A program made the translations under genes and the position numbers. The notes under the pieces were generated by a model. The model searched no databases and was not told where the DNA came from. It saw nothing but the letters and a program-made list of their open reading frames with translations. Positions 10,401 through 18,506 of a stretch of DNA of 64,000 bases are shown here, piece after piece (position 1 is the first letter of the stretch; every line of letters starts with the position of its first letter). Source of the DNA: Neobacillus niacini (lineage in GTDB: Bacteria; Bacillota; Bacilli; Bacillales; Cytobacillaceae); assembly GCF_023715415.1 (NCBI RefSeq), contig NZ_JAMBOB010000002.1, forward strand, positions 62,001-126,000, read 5' to 3'.

Positions 10401-11900
10401 TTAGAGAAGAAACTTACTACTCATAACGAGGATTGGAAGGATGTTCCGGAACCTTCAGAACCAATCAGTATTTTAGAAAACATGCTGCAAACTGCACAGA
10501 AGGAAGCAAAGACAGCGGAAAAAGATGAACGGGATCAAGGAACGGCTGTAACTGTTGCAGAAACGACCTTAAAGCATGCAACTGAACAACGTGAAAAGTC
10601 AGGCAAAAAGATAGAGAAGCATGAAAAACAGCCTGAAGAATGGGCTGATCTGGACTTAGCTATAAAAGAAGTAGAAATTAAAGACCAAACCAAGGTGATG
10701 AAAGAGGAAGTAAAGCAAACCGAGAAACGTAAAAAGGAAACTGAAACGAATATTACTGGTTATGAAGGAGATTTGTTAACACTTTCTGTCATTCTAAAGG
10801 AAGAAGCGGGAGTATTTACAAATGGGGATGTAGAAAAAATCAAGAGTCAAGGAAAGGCATGTATCTTATCCTGGTGCGAAGAACATCAAGCAATACAAGA
10901 AAAAGGCCAAGAGAAACATGCGAAAATCGATCAATCATTAAGGAATTTAAAACTAACCATTGAAGGCAAAGACTGGGAGATTCGTTTTAAAAATGAAGTA
11001 TTAACAACGCTTGACCATATGGATACCAGACACTATACGCATATCCAAAGCATTGTTAAAAATATGAAGCGTTTTTCGCAAAGTGGATTAGAGCAATTGG
11101 AACGCGATAAGGAAAGGGCAGAAAAAGCGCAAAACTTCTGGGCTAGCCGTGCCAGCATGAAAGTGATGAGCATTTCAGAGGCAATTCGTTCGATGGTTGC
11201 GAAAATGAAGCTGAAGAATGAACGTGGATCCTTTCCACTCGTTCAGCTTAAAGAAGATATTTTACCTAAAAAACCTGAAGATATTGAGCCATTGCTGAAG
11301 CAGCATTTTGTAGCGGCCATTAACAAAATAACCAAACAATTTGATCTAATCGATGATCAAAATCGAGTGTTAGATGAAGAAATCAAACAATTGATTAGTG
11401 ATGAACAAATTTTGTTTGTATCACTAAGAAATCGTTATCCTGAACTGCTTGTCTATAATATGAGAACAGATAATGCCTTTATGTACGGAAAGCCGCAAAG
11501 AGAGCATTATTCAACCTGGCAGACGATTAATCAAGGTTCGAAGACAAAATCGGATGGCAGTGGAGGACAAAAGTTATCAGCCAGAATGGTAATGATGATG
11601 ATGTTATTATCCGTTAAAAGTGAAACAGATCAAAGCTGGGTTCCATTAGTCTGTGATAATCCGTTCGGACAAGCGGCTTCTGCACATGTGCTAGACCCGA
11701 TCTTTGCTGTTGCCGAAAAACTAAAGTTCCAATTCATCGTCGTTACGCCGCCTGAACTGGTGAAAACAGAAATAAGCCAAAGATTTGAATCCTATTACAA
11801 ATTAGACTTCATTCGTGAAAAAGGAAAAGAAATTGTTTCGGACACCATTGTTCCTGCATTTCGGATTTACCAGGGAGAGGAAGTCGCTCAGGTAAGGTAA
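7431..11900 (+). CDS. jetC: Wadjet protein JetC (SMC/MukB-like ATPase)
   Basis: A 1489-residue SMC-like ATPase, the motor of the Wadjet loop-extrusion complex. The N-terminal head has a P-loop NGGGKG at residues 43-48. A coiled coil rich in E, K and Q runs from about 280 to 1270, broken near 540-750 by a globular stretch that may be the hinge. The C-terminal head has the ABC signature SGGQKLSA near 1380 and a Walker B-like strand ending in CDNPFGQA near 1410. Two features are unusual for SMC proteins: Gly follows the P-loop Lys where Ser/Thr is normal, and Asn takes the place of the usual Glu after the Walker B Asp. The preferred ATG at 7431 is six bases after GGAGG; the ATG at 7425 is closer. 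Confidence 0.88.
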   Translation: MPKIHRIRIVNLKYDGMQKQYKDTTFNFHNDETSTNGLIAMMNGGGKGVFLQTIFQILKPGTSWGKQNNRYYQQFFFNNKEQFIPYTFHVLIQWELDGADRRHLITGGMFSAEQRISMSEESGNENKTLEQEAKILPNITFYTREFERKEEAGLEHIPLYENDEVADSESLKDYLKWNGYDVYRDTKKHYRILDTYGINRKDWDIMKDINKDEGGVGKYFEGAEDDHSLFQKRIIPTVSQVLHRTEHQKDDLVEIFKSQASIAKDLPVLLKREQAHKEFLEDIVPFEENLAKGVEHKEIVHASTQTGRQLLGALQHLKQSEEESLLAIERNMEKLIIRQAELRFQKDNLEFAKAHRDVMDWDKKLAEERVKHTSLQDIVKEKQERKEQLVFQALLKEWSENEQSITSLSQQIATLEQNSGLEQVNQRMDEIKVSARKQWEQSYQSIQDGVKQYLGYQKYLKKKATELAQQDKQKTKEIAQLSTEIDYLYTQMHSFETKEAALLKAFGDRLSYDFQGLKENLHKQIEDKKARVIELQAKDKQSSELQNQLAASHGTLVQSIQFTEEKCEELNAANEVQKQKEAKLLDRLLGIVEDVTTPFTPSLLSKYSLQIEETLNQNRQQAEQLKKELWETQLDHSLNDEPFWVANKDVKELKEWIDEKTGIDVFYGTQFLQSLGTEEMASCLMSNPLLPYGLVVSGQQWQRINQQVLSGRMFKSPVPIFLREEMNSENHQSSFVIINGTEKELLSNKNQFTEWKIKIAKQIEEKKDVLLEIEKTETSLRRILKEIDRFLLGRLSSDIEKAWRLEQNALLSKKTKLQETKTQVDKEKELQLGIKEQLEKTKDKIEKLTKDVETLEAFDQEKTLHQESKRVKHEKEKQKDALTIQQQEIGKEYQNMVDLQNQWNQTYVEWKLTTEQNIKELSFFIEEAVYPSDQKADLSEDVPHLSLHLLQEINGNIEELKQLQKSKEEQARELLVLQARKETEQKQQKKLEKKLTTHNEDWKDVPEPSEPISILENMLQTAQKEAKTAEKDERDQGTAVTVAETTLKHATEQREKSGKKIEKHEKQPEEWADLDLAIKEVEIKDQTKVMKEEVKQTEKRKKETETNITGYEGDLLTLSVILKEEAGVFTNGDVEKIKSQGKACILSWCEEHQAIQEKGQEKHAKIDQSLRNLKLTIEGKDWEIRFKNEVLTTLDHMDTRHYTHIQSIVKNMKRFSQSGLEQLERDKERAEKAQNFWASRASMKVMSISEAIRSMVAKMKLKNERGSFPLVQLKEDILPKKPEDIEPLLKQHFVAAINKITKQFDLIDDQNRVLDEEIKQLISDEQILFVSLRNRYPELLVYNMRTDNAFMYGKPQREHYSTWQTINQGSKTKSDGSGGQKLSARMVMMMMLLSVKSETDQSWVPLVCDNPFGQAASAHVLDPIFAVAEKLKFQFIVVTPPELVKTEISQRFESYYKLDFIREKGKEIVSDTIVPAFRIYQGEEVAQVR

Positions 11901-11930
11901 CAAAATGGTAAATTGAGCGTAAAAAACTCG

Positions 11931-11978
11931 CCAAATGGAGAAGAGACTGATAACCTTATCAGTCTCTTCTCCATTTGG
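11931..11978. terminator. Bidirectional terminator between jetC and the xylanase gene
   Basis: A perfect 23-bp inverted repeat with only CC between the arms. On the minus strand it is followed by a T run (complement of 11921-11926), so it serves the xylanase gene best. On the plus strand only ATTCTTGTT follows. Confidence 0.8.
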
Positions 11979-11985
11979 ATTCTTG

Positions 11986-14900
11986 TTATACTTTTCTTCT
12001 TTTAATTCTGAACAAGATAGTTCCAGAAAGCAGCATTAGCAATCCTGCTAGTAAATAATTGAATGTATTTGTAGCAGTATTAGGTAGTTCTTGCCCTTTA
12101 ACTGTTTCTTGTTTAACTGTTTCTTGTTTAACTGGCTCTGGTTTAGCTGGTTCTGGATTAGTTGGATCCGGTTTAGTTGGATCTGGATTAGTCGGTTCTG
12201 GATTTTCTGGCTCAGGTTTTGTATCTGTTGTTTTTACAAGTGTTAGTTCGCCGAACACTGATGTATCCTGATATCCGAGACCAGTCATGTCGTTCCATGT
12301 GGCAGAACTTTGACGGGCACCGTCTTTGCCGTCATTGATTTGTAAATCAAAACCAATCTTCGTGCTGTTTACGGGAGTAATAGTTTTTAACGGAATCTTC
12401 ACTTCTACTGTGTAGCCATTACCCGATACATGGGTTTTAGATTCAAATCCCTCTGCAATGCTTACAGGATTGAAGGAAGTCTCATTGTCAAAGTTTACTC
12501 TATATTGTCCGTCTCCATCTTCGTAGAAAGATGTCTTTGCATTGTTCTCATCCACGAATACCTCGATTGAATCCTGCTCCCATGGATTTGGGCTTGATTT
12601 ATCAAGCTGTGAATCGCTAACCTGGATTAAAACATACAGGTTTTCATTATCCCAAAGGACCTTGGATACGCCATTTGCTCCCTGCCATGCCATCTGGTAG
12701 CGATTAATCGGCAGTTCCGTTGCATGGCTCCAAACACCATCTACAGTTCCATCAATTACAGGTGTGCCGAACAATGCCGTTCCTTGATTAGTTTCTCTTT
12801 CTTGAGGGGCATTTTCTGCAATAAATTTATCCGGATTAATGACAGCGTAGTAAGCTGGTTTTGCTTGCAAGTCCTTATCGAACAATAATGGACTCTGAGC
12901 AGCTCTCCAGCTCGTTGCATCATTCAATCCCCAGAAGGTTACGCGAGAGATATGCTCGGCGTGCTCTTTGTAGATCTGGAACAATTGAGCGTATAAAAAT
13001 GCTTGCGCAAGCTCTTCTTTCTCAGTAAGAACGTTGTTGGTTCCGGCTGTAACATCAAGTTCGGTCACACTTACTTCAACACCCAAGGAAATAAACTTCT
13101 CCAAAGAGAGTCTAACATTTTCTGGATTGGTGTTTTTATTGTAGTGTGCTTGCATGCCGATACCGTCAATGAGTAGTTCCCCAGGATGCTCTACTGCATA
13201 CTTCTCATTAATTTTTTTCACCATTTGGTAAATAGCTTCAGCTTTGTTCTGATTGTCATCGTTGTAATCATTGTAGTAAAGCTTGACATCCTTACCACCG
13301 AGTGCTTCTTTTGCCGCTAAGAAAGCCTGTTCAATGTAGTCATCTCCAATTGCTCTTTTCCAACCGGAATCACGTAAAGACGCTGTCCAATTTGAAGGGT
13401 TCTGCGGGTTATCGTTCATAGCTTCGTTGACAACGTCCCAAGAAATCACTTTTTCACCAAAATGTTCTACCACAGTTTTAATGTGATTTTTCAAATTATC
13501 GAGTGCAATTTCTCTACTCAAAGGCTGACCATTTTCACCAGTGTGCAGTGATTCATTTGACTGTTGATGCCAAACGAGCACGTGACCATGCATTTTAAGT
13601 CCTTGTGCTAAAACTTTATCGACAAGTTCATCTTCAGCAGTAAAATCAAATTCTCCTGCTTCGTTATAGGCATAACTTGGTTTCATTGCGTTCTCTGCAG
13701 AGACAACATTGTGATGCATAGTGAGAAGCTTAAGTCTATCGCCCTCAAAATCTGAAGTATTGACTGCATTACCAATCAAGAAATCGTCTTTATAAACATC
13801 CTTGATCGGTGTTAAATCCTGAACTTCGATTGGTCCCGAACCAGTAGACTCGAACTTGATATCATCAATATAAAATGATGCTGTACTGTTATTTGAGCTT
13901 TCCACATAAATGGTCAAGAACTCATTGCCTACACTGCTATACCGGTAAGTTCCCTCGAACTGAACCCAGCCGTCTTCAGTGCTGATTGTTTTTCCTTGTA
14001 GGTTATTATAACTAGCGCCGTCACCTTCTCCAACTTGTGTGGATAGTTGAAGCTGTGAACTGGTTGGTGAAATCAGCTTGACCCATGCTGAAATTTTATA
14101 CTCCGATCCCTTGTCTACATATTTCTCTACCCTTAATGAGGGACCATGCCAAGTATTTGATCTGTTTTCAACTTTCAAAGCGGAGGTACCGCCCTCAGTA
14201 TGATTCGCTTCATTGGTAACAGTCAGCGTTTCAGTACCAGCTCTGCCTTCGAATCCGCCTGTTGTTTGATCTTCAAAGGTAATCGTTGTGAAATCTTGCG
14301 CAGGTGGTCTTGAATCCTCTGGCTCTTCACCGCCACCAGAAGCTAACTTCTCTGTGATTAGGATATCTCCGATGTAGAAGGGAACCGCTGCTCCTGTTGA
14401 GTTAGACTGAATTCGAAGTTTTGAATCTTTGCTAGTATCAACAGTAAATTCTTTTGTTAAAATAAATGCTTCCCCAGCTACATAATTTACATTTGACAAC
14501 CAGGTATAACTGTTTACGGTTGAAAGCACAGCTTGTCCACCGGTTGGTACAGTTTCGCTACTGTCAACATAACCTGTTGCGGTTACCGTATAGGTTTTAC
14601 CGTTTTCCAGACCGATGTCGCTGAAATTGAAATCAACCGAATCCCAGTCGTTTGCTCTAGTGCTGACATAGATAGCAGTTCCGTCATTATTTCCAGTGAA
14701 CACTTTCTCAGTTACAGGGGTAAGGGTAGCGCCACCTGATTTGGTTGCAAAACCTTGACCGTTTGCGAAGGTTTCATGGTAGACTTCTCTATCCGTTTCT
14801 GGTGCAGGAGCCGCTTTTTCCGCAGTAATGAGGATCTCTCCGATGTAGAACGGAACCGTTGCCCCTGCCGGGTTGGATTGGACCCGAAGTTTTGCATCCT

Positions 14901-16074
14901 TACTAGTATCAACAGTAAACTCTTTTGTTAACGTGAACGTTTGTCCTGCTGCAAAATCTACATTCGACAACCAGGTATAGCTGTTTACGGTTGAAAGAAC
15001 AGCTTTTGCACCGGCTGGAACAGTTTCACCACTATCAACATAACCTGTCACGGTTACTGTATAGGTCTTACCGTTTTCCAGACCGATATCGCTGAAATTG
15101 AAATCAGCCGCATCGTAGTCATTCGCTCTGTTGCTTACATAAATAGCGTCTCCGTCATCATTGCCTGTAAACAGTTTATCGCTAACATGTGTCAAGCTAG
15201 CCCCACCTGATTTAACGGCAGCTCCTACACTTTCTGAAAAAGTCTCATGATAAACCGTTTCTGTATCTGTCTGGTTTCCTGGTTCTGGGGTTGGTTCCGG
15301 TACAGGGCCGCCAATCATTTGGGCAATTTCAGCCACACTCTGAGTTGTTACATAGTGACGACCCATAGCATAATTATCTTCATTAGGATATCCAACTCTA
15401 AATGCGTACTTGATACCATTTTCTTGGTTTACTATTTTTGTAGTATCATTATAGCTCCCATAAGGGTATGCCATTAGGACTGGATCTTTACCTGTAATGC
15501 TCTTAAGATAAGTATTTGCTGATATAATTTGATCCTCAGCTTGTTCTTTCGTTATAGTACTTCTTACACCGCCATCAGTTCCCCAAATAGCACCGTCATG
15601 GGTTTTCGTATGATTTTGGAGACTTACAGATGACTCATCAGCCATACTTTCCAGTTGTTCTTCAGACATGCTGTAACCCTTGCCAATCCAATCACTGACA
15701 ACAAACAGAACAGCGTTCATGTTATATTGCTTCAATACTGGAAGAGCATTGGTAATGAAGTCAGGAGTTCCATCGTCAAAGGTTAATAGAATTGGATTTT
15801 CAGGGGCCGTTTCCTTTCCTTCCATGATGCTCACATATTGTTCTGCAGACAAAGTGTGGTAACCATTGTCATTTAGATATTTCATGGTCTGTTCAAACTG
15901 TACAATGCTGGTATCCGTCCATTGATTGGAAGGATTGCCGACCACTCGATGATACAGAAGTACTGGAATATCAGTGTTCGTTGCCGCTTCTGCAACCTTT
16001 GGTATCCAGCTTGTCGGAATTATTAAAAGTGCTACAAGTAGTATTAAAATGAATCTTTTAAACCTTTCCCTCAT
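11986..16074 (-). CDS. Wall-anchored polysaccharide deacetylase / GH10 endo-xylanase with CBMs
   Basis: A 1362-residue secreted, multidomain enzyme. A signal peptide (1-30) is followed by a NodB/CE4 deacetylase (36-255) with Asp100/Asp101 in TFDDG and His155/His159. Next come two near-identical 145-residue beta modules (273-418 and 431-574), a CBM22-like module (596-743) and a GH10 xylanase (752-1085) with acid/base Glu884 in WDVVNEAM and nucleophile Glu1005 in VTELDV. A CBM9-like module (1104-1282), a Pro/Thr/Glu linker and an LPNTA sorting signal at 1330 with membrane helix and RRKV tail complete it. The protein would remove acetyl groups and cut xylan at the cell surface, feeding the importer genes upstream. 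The ATG at 16074 is 10 bases after TGGGGGA; longer in-frame starts would spoil the signal peptide. Sortase is not in the window. Confidence 0.93.
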   Translation of the reverse strand: MRERFKRFILILLVALLIIPTSWIPKVAEAATNTDIPVLLYHRVVGNPSNQWTDTSIVQFEQTMKYLNDNGYHTLSAEQYVSIMEGKETAPENPILLTFDDGTPDFITNALPVLKQYNMNAVLFVVSDWIGKGYSMSEEQLESMADESSVSLQNHTKTHDGAIWGTDGGVRSTITKEQAEDQIISANTYLKSITGKDPVLMAYPYGSYNDTTKIVNQENGIKYAFRVGYPNEDNYAMGRHYVTTQSVAEIAQMIGGPVPEPTPEPGNQTDTETVYHETFSESVGAAVKSGGASLTHVSDKLFTGNDDGDAIYVSNRANDYDAADFNFSDIGLENGKTYTVTVTGYVDSGETVPAGAKAVLSTVNSYTWLSNVDFAAGQTFTLTKEFTVDTSKDAKLRVQSNPAGATVPFYIGEILITAEKAAPAPETDREVYHETFANGQGFATKSGGATLTPVTEKVFTGNNDGTAIYVSTRANDWDSVDFNFSDIGLENGKTYTVTATGYVDSSETVPTGGQAVLSTVNSYTWLSNVNYVAGEAFILTKEFTVDTSKDSKLRIQSNSTGAAVPFYIGDILITEKLASGGGEEPEDSRPPAQDFTTITFEDQTTGGFEGRAGTETLTVTNEANHTEGGTSALKVENRSNTWHGPSLRVEKYVDKGSEYKISAWVKLISPTSSQLQLSTQVGEGDGASYNNLQGKTISTEDGWVQFEGTYRYSSVGNEFLTIYVESSNNSTASFYIDDIKFESTGSGPIEVQDLTPIKDVYKDDFLIGNAVNTSDFEGDRLKLLTMHHNVVSAENAMKPSYAYNEAGEFDFTAEDELVDKVLAQGLKMHGHVLVWHQQSNESLHTGENGQPLSREIALDNLKNHIKTVVEHFGEKVISWDVVNEAMNDNPQNPSNWTASLRDSGWKRAIGDDYIEQAFLAAKEALGGKDVKLYYNDYNDDNQNKAEAIYQMVKKINEKYAVEHPGELLIDGIGMQAHYNKNTNPENVRLSLEKFISLGVEVSVTELDVTAGTNNVLTEKEELAQAFLYAQLFQIYKEHAEHISRVTFWGLNDATSWRAAQSPLLFDKDLQAKPAYYAVINPDKFIAENAPQERETNQGTALFGTPVIDGTVDGVWSHATELPINRYQMAWQGANGVSKVLWDNENLYVLIQVSDSQLDKSSPNPWEQDSIEVFVDENNAKTSFYEDGDGQYRVNFDNETSFNPVSIAEGFESKTHVSGNGYTVEVKIPLKTITPVNSTKIGFDLQINDGKDGARQSSATWNDMTGLGYQDTSVFGELTLVKTTDTKPEPENPEPTNPDPTKPDPTNPEPAKPEPVKQETVKQETVKGQELPNTATNTFNYLLAGLLMLLSGTILFRIKRRKV
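14353..15258 (-). repeat. Tandem intragenic duplication of a carbohydrate-binding-like module
   Basis: Two copies (14353-14784 and 14821-15258) encode about 145 residues each. They share stretches such as [17 protein letters not shown] and VPFYIG and are highly similar at DNA level, which suggests recent duplication. The fold looks like a CBM4/9-type beta sandwich. Confidence 0.85.
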
Positions 16075-16111
16075 TTTCTGCATTCCCCCATAAAGGATAG
16101 TATTAGAATAG

Positions 16112-16125
16112 ATAAAGCGCTTACA
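16112..16125 (-). promoter_or_regulatory. cre-like site before the xylanase gene
   Basis: On the minus strand TGTAAGCGCTTTAT matches TGNNANCGNTNNCA in all but the last two bases and has the AAGCGCTT core. It lies about 40 bases before the xylanase start, in the leader or promoter, and predicts CcpA repression. Confidence 0.55.
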
Positions 16126-16208
16126 AAATAAAAGTCCCTCCTCTCTTTCTAACATTCTAGCTTGGAACCCAAAACATTGAACCGTAAAAACTAAAGATAA
16201 TACTTAAG

Positions 16209-16239
16209 AAAGTAAATATGCTTTTTGAATATTTACTTT
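16209..16239. promoter_or_regulatory. Perfect inverted repeat, candidate operator between divergent genes
   Basis: AAAGTAAATAT (16209-16219) and ATATTTACTTT (16229-16239) form a perfect 11-bp inverted repeat with a 9-base spacer, between the divergent xylanase and DUF624 genes. TTACTT within the right arm is 18 bases before TATAAT at 16257-16262, so the repeat may overlap the -35 box of the plus-strand promoter. Confidence 0.45.
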
Positions 16240-16305
16240 ATTGACGTAAAAGCATTTATAATAGAAACTATTAATGAAAACATACACGAACGAGGTGTTT
16301 ACAAA

Positions 16306-16947
16306 ATGCAGAACAATATGGCGTTCGGGAAGCTTTATATTGGTTGTGAATGGATCATGAAACTAGCTTATATTAATCTATTATGGATATTCTTCACCAT
16401 AGGCGGCCTCTTTGTTTTTGGGGTTATGCCTGCTACCGTTTCACTATTCTCCATTGTACGAAAATGGGTGGTGAATAAAGAAGGTGATCTGCCAATCTTT
16501 CATACTTTTTTTCAAATCTACAAAAATGAGTTTTTTAAAGTAAATAAGCTTGGTGGTATTTTAGTTATTTTTGGTCTGTTTTTGTATTATGATTATCAAT
16601 TTATTACAAGTGCTGGGGGAATGCTGCAATATACATTAACAATTCCCTTATTAATTATCACTAGTTTTTATTTCATTACCCTCCTTTATATATTTCCTGT
16701 TTATGTTCATTTTGATCAGAAGGTTTTTCAGTACGTGAAGAATTCATTTTATATCGGATTAATAAATATTGATATCACCATTCTGATATTGATTTTGATA
16801 GGACTAATTGGTTATTTTTTCTCCGCTATTCCAGGGTTAATTCCATTTTTTGGTTTGAGTTTAATAGCGGTTGTCATTATGTGGGGAGCAGCTTTAAATT
16901 TTCGAAGAATAGAAAAGAAACAGCAACATCTTAGTTCTCAAAAGTAG
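16306..16947 (+). CDS. DUF624 (YesL-type) membrane protein
   Basis: A 213-residue membrane protein of the YesL/DUF624 family, with about five hydrophobic segments and the family pattern EWIMKLAYINLLWIFFT followed by GVMPATVSLFSIVRKW. YesL proteins accompany YesM/YesN two-component systems and oligosaccharide ABC importers in bacilli. Their role is not settled; they may help sensing or importer assembly. The ATG at 16306 is eight bases after GAGGTG and is preferred over the upstream in-frame ATG at 16225. It is divergent from the xylanase gene and followed by a GH8 gene. Confidence 0.85.
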   Translation: MQNNMAFGKLYIGCEWIMKLAYINLLWIFFTIGGLFVFGVMPATVSLFSIVRKWVVNKEGDLPIFHTFFQIYKNEFFKVNKLGGILVIFGLFLYYDYQFITSAGGMLQYTLTIPLLIITSFYFITLLYIFPVYVHFDQKVFQYVKNSFYIGLINIDITILILILIGLIGYFFSAIPGLIPFFGLSLIAVVIMWGAALNFRRIEKKQQHLSSQK

Positions 16948-16988
16948 GATGTTCCAATGTCCATAAAACATTATTTTTTCCTGAAAAG

Positions 16989-17031
16989 CTTTGTTTGTCC
17001 GATAGACAAACAAAGTTGCTGAAGATATAAT
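16989..17031 (+). promoter_or_regulatory. Promoter with overlapping inverted-repeat operator before the GH8 gene
   Basis: CTTTGTTTGTC (16989-16999) and GACAAACAAAG (17005-17015) are perfect 11-bp arms with a 5-base spacer. The right arm contains the -35 box TAGACA (17003-17008), which is 17 bases from a perfect TATAAT at 17026-17031. The GTTTGT/ACAAAC arms recall XylR operators of bacilli, so a xylose-type repressor is a reasonable guess. Confidence 0.65.
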
Positions 17032-17087
17032 AAAATAAAAAACAGAGTACATAAATAAAAAACAACAAAAAAATATAATGAAATACC

Positions 17088-17101
17088 TGTAAGCGTTATC
17101 A
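17088..17101 (+). promoter_or_regulatory. cre site (CcpA operator) before the GH8 gene
   Basis: TGTAAGCGTTATCA matches TGNNANCGNTNNCA at every fixed base. It lies downstream of the promoter at 17003-17031, the position for a roadblock-type cre. Confidence 0.75.
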
Positions 17102-17115
17102 TGTGATTTTCTATA

Positions 17116-17143
17116 AATGTGCTGAAGTTTTCAGCACATTTTT
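17116..17143 (+). terminator. Terminator-like hairpin in the GH8 leader
   Basis: AATGTGCTGAA and TTCAGCACATT form an 11-bp stem with a 3-base loop, followed by TTTTT. It lies between the promoter at 17003-17031 and the GH8 start at 17212, so it may act as an attenuator, or it may end transcription from the DUF624 gene. Confidence 0.6.
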
Positions 17144-17211
17144 AAATAGTAACAATAAGAAAGGCAGTATTCATTAATTTAATAGAGTAGCAGCGAAATT
17201 GGAGGGGTAAT

Positions 17212-18360
17212 ATGTCAAAGCTAGTAGAAATGCAAGAAGGTTCTTTTTATACTGGGCAATATCGTAATCTATTTAAAGAAATTGGTAAAACAGACGATGA
17301 AATTGCAAAAAGAATTCAGCAAAATTGGGATGAGTTATTTAATGGGGACGAGGACACTAGAATCTACTATCCAGTAGGAGACGATATGGGATACATGCTA
17401 GATACTGGAAACCTAGATGTGCGGACTGAGGGTATGTCATATGGAATGATGATGGCTGTGCAAATGGACAATAAAGATGTCTTTGACCGCTTGTGGAAAT
17501 GGACAATGAAGTACATGTACATGACAAGTGGGGAAAACGCTGGCTACTTTGCTTGGTCTTGTGCCCAGGATGGTACAAAGAATTTCTTTGGTCCGGCACC
17601 GGATGGAGAAGAATTTTTTGCTATGGCATTGTTTTTTGCTTCACATCGATGGGGTGATGATGCTGAACCATTAAATTACAGTGTACAAGCAAAAAATCTT
17701 CTGCGAACTTGTCTTCACAAAGGTGAAGATGGTATTGGATTTCCAATGTGGAACATAGAAAATAAATTAATCAAGTTTATTCCAAATTGTGAGTTCTCTG
17801 ACCCATCCTACCATTTGCCTCATTTCTATGAGTTGTTTGCTTTGTGGGCATATGAAGAGGATCGCTATTTCTGGAAAGAGGCAGCATCAGCAAGCAGAGA
17901 ATACTTAAAAACTTCCTGTCATCCTATAACAGGTCTGGCTCCAGAGTATGCTTATTACGATGGTACTCCTAATAATGAAAAAGGATATGGTCATTTCTTT
18001 AGTGATGCTTATCGAGTGGCAGCCAATATTGGTTTAGATTATGAATGGTTTAGAGGGGATGATTGGGAAATAGAAGAGGCAAATAAACTTCAAGCCTTCT
18101 TTTCAGATAAAGACCTTTCCGATTATCGCCGCTATAAGATTTCAGGTGAACCATTTGAGGAAAAATCCTTACACCCCGTTGGGTTACTTGCTACGAATGC
18201 TTTTGCCTCTCTTGCAGCCGATGGACAAGATCGGTTAAAGTTGGTTGAATTATTTTGGAATACGCCAGTAAGAACAGGTGTTAGAAGATATTACGATAAC
18301 TGCTTATACTTTTTTAGCCTATTGGCATTAAGCGGCAATTATAAAATTTGGAAGCCTTAA
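17212..18360 (+). CDS. GH8 reducing-end xylose-releasing exo-oligoxylanase
   Basis: A 382-residue enzyme without signal peptide, of the Rex type of GH8 (EC 3.2.1.156), which removes xylose from the reducing end of xylo-oligosaccharides in the cytoplasm. The TEGMSYGMMM motif carries the general acid Glu73, and HFFSDAYRVAANI carries the Asp that serves as catalytic base in this family. Length matches the known Bacillus Rex enzymes. The ribosome site GGAGGGG precedes the ATG. The gene has its own promoter, operator and cre site and ends at a strong terminator. It would process oligomers released by the wall-bound xylanase and imported by the ABC system downstream. Confidence 0.9.
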   Translation: MSKLVEMQEGSFYTGQYRNLFKEIGKTDDEIAKRIQQNWDELFNGDEDTRIYYPVGDDMGYMLDTGNLDVRTEGMSYGMMMAVQMDNKDVFDRLWKWTMKYMYMTSGENAGYFAWSCAQDGTKNFFGPAPDGEEFFAMALFFASHRWGDDAEPLNYSVQAKNLLRTCLHKGEDGIGFPMWNIENKLIKFIPNCEFSDPSYHLPHFYELFALWAYEEDRYFWKEAASASREYLKTSCHPITGLAPEYAYYDGTPNNEKGYGHFFSDAYRVAANIGLDYEWFRGDDWEIEEANKLQAFFSDKDLSDYRRYKISGEPFEEKSLHPVGLLATNAFASLAADGQDRLKLVELFWNTPVRTGVRRYYDNCLYFFSLLALSGNYKIWKP

Positions 18361-18369
18361 AAAACACGC

Positions 18370-18401
18370 AAGACCCCTCAAAGTTACGTTTGAGGGGTCT
18401 T
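18370..18401 (+). terminator. Terminator hairpin after the GH8 gene
   Basis: AAGACCCCTCAAA and TTTGAGGGGTCTT form a perfect 13-bp stem with a 6-base loop. The T run is poor. Confidence 0.7.
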
Positions 18402-18438
18402 CCAGAATATTTCGAAAATGATTAATTTTTCCAAAAAA

Positions 18439-18452
18439 TGGAAACGATTTAT
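18439..18452 (+). promoter_or_regulatory. cre-like site before the response regulator
   Basis: TGGAAACGATTTAT fits the CcpA consensus except for the last two bases. It lies 55 bases before the regulator start. Confidence 0.35.
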
Positions 18453-18506
18453 TGTCTATGGAAGCTGTCCATTCTACTAAATATGATAAAAAGGGGAGGA
18501 TTGGAA

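Noticed and set aside
4132-11900. Chromosomal MukBEF-type condensin
   Set aside because: A Toprim nuclease gene (JetD) is part of the operon, and the ATPase head motifs differ from MukB, so Wadjet fits better.
12059-12271. Plus-strand Gly/Ser-rich ORF
   Set aside because: It is the antisense shadow of the Pro/Thr linker and anchor of the xylanase gene.
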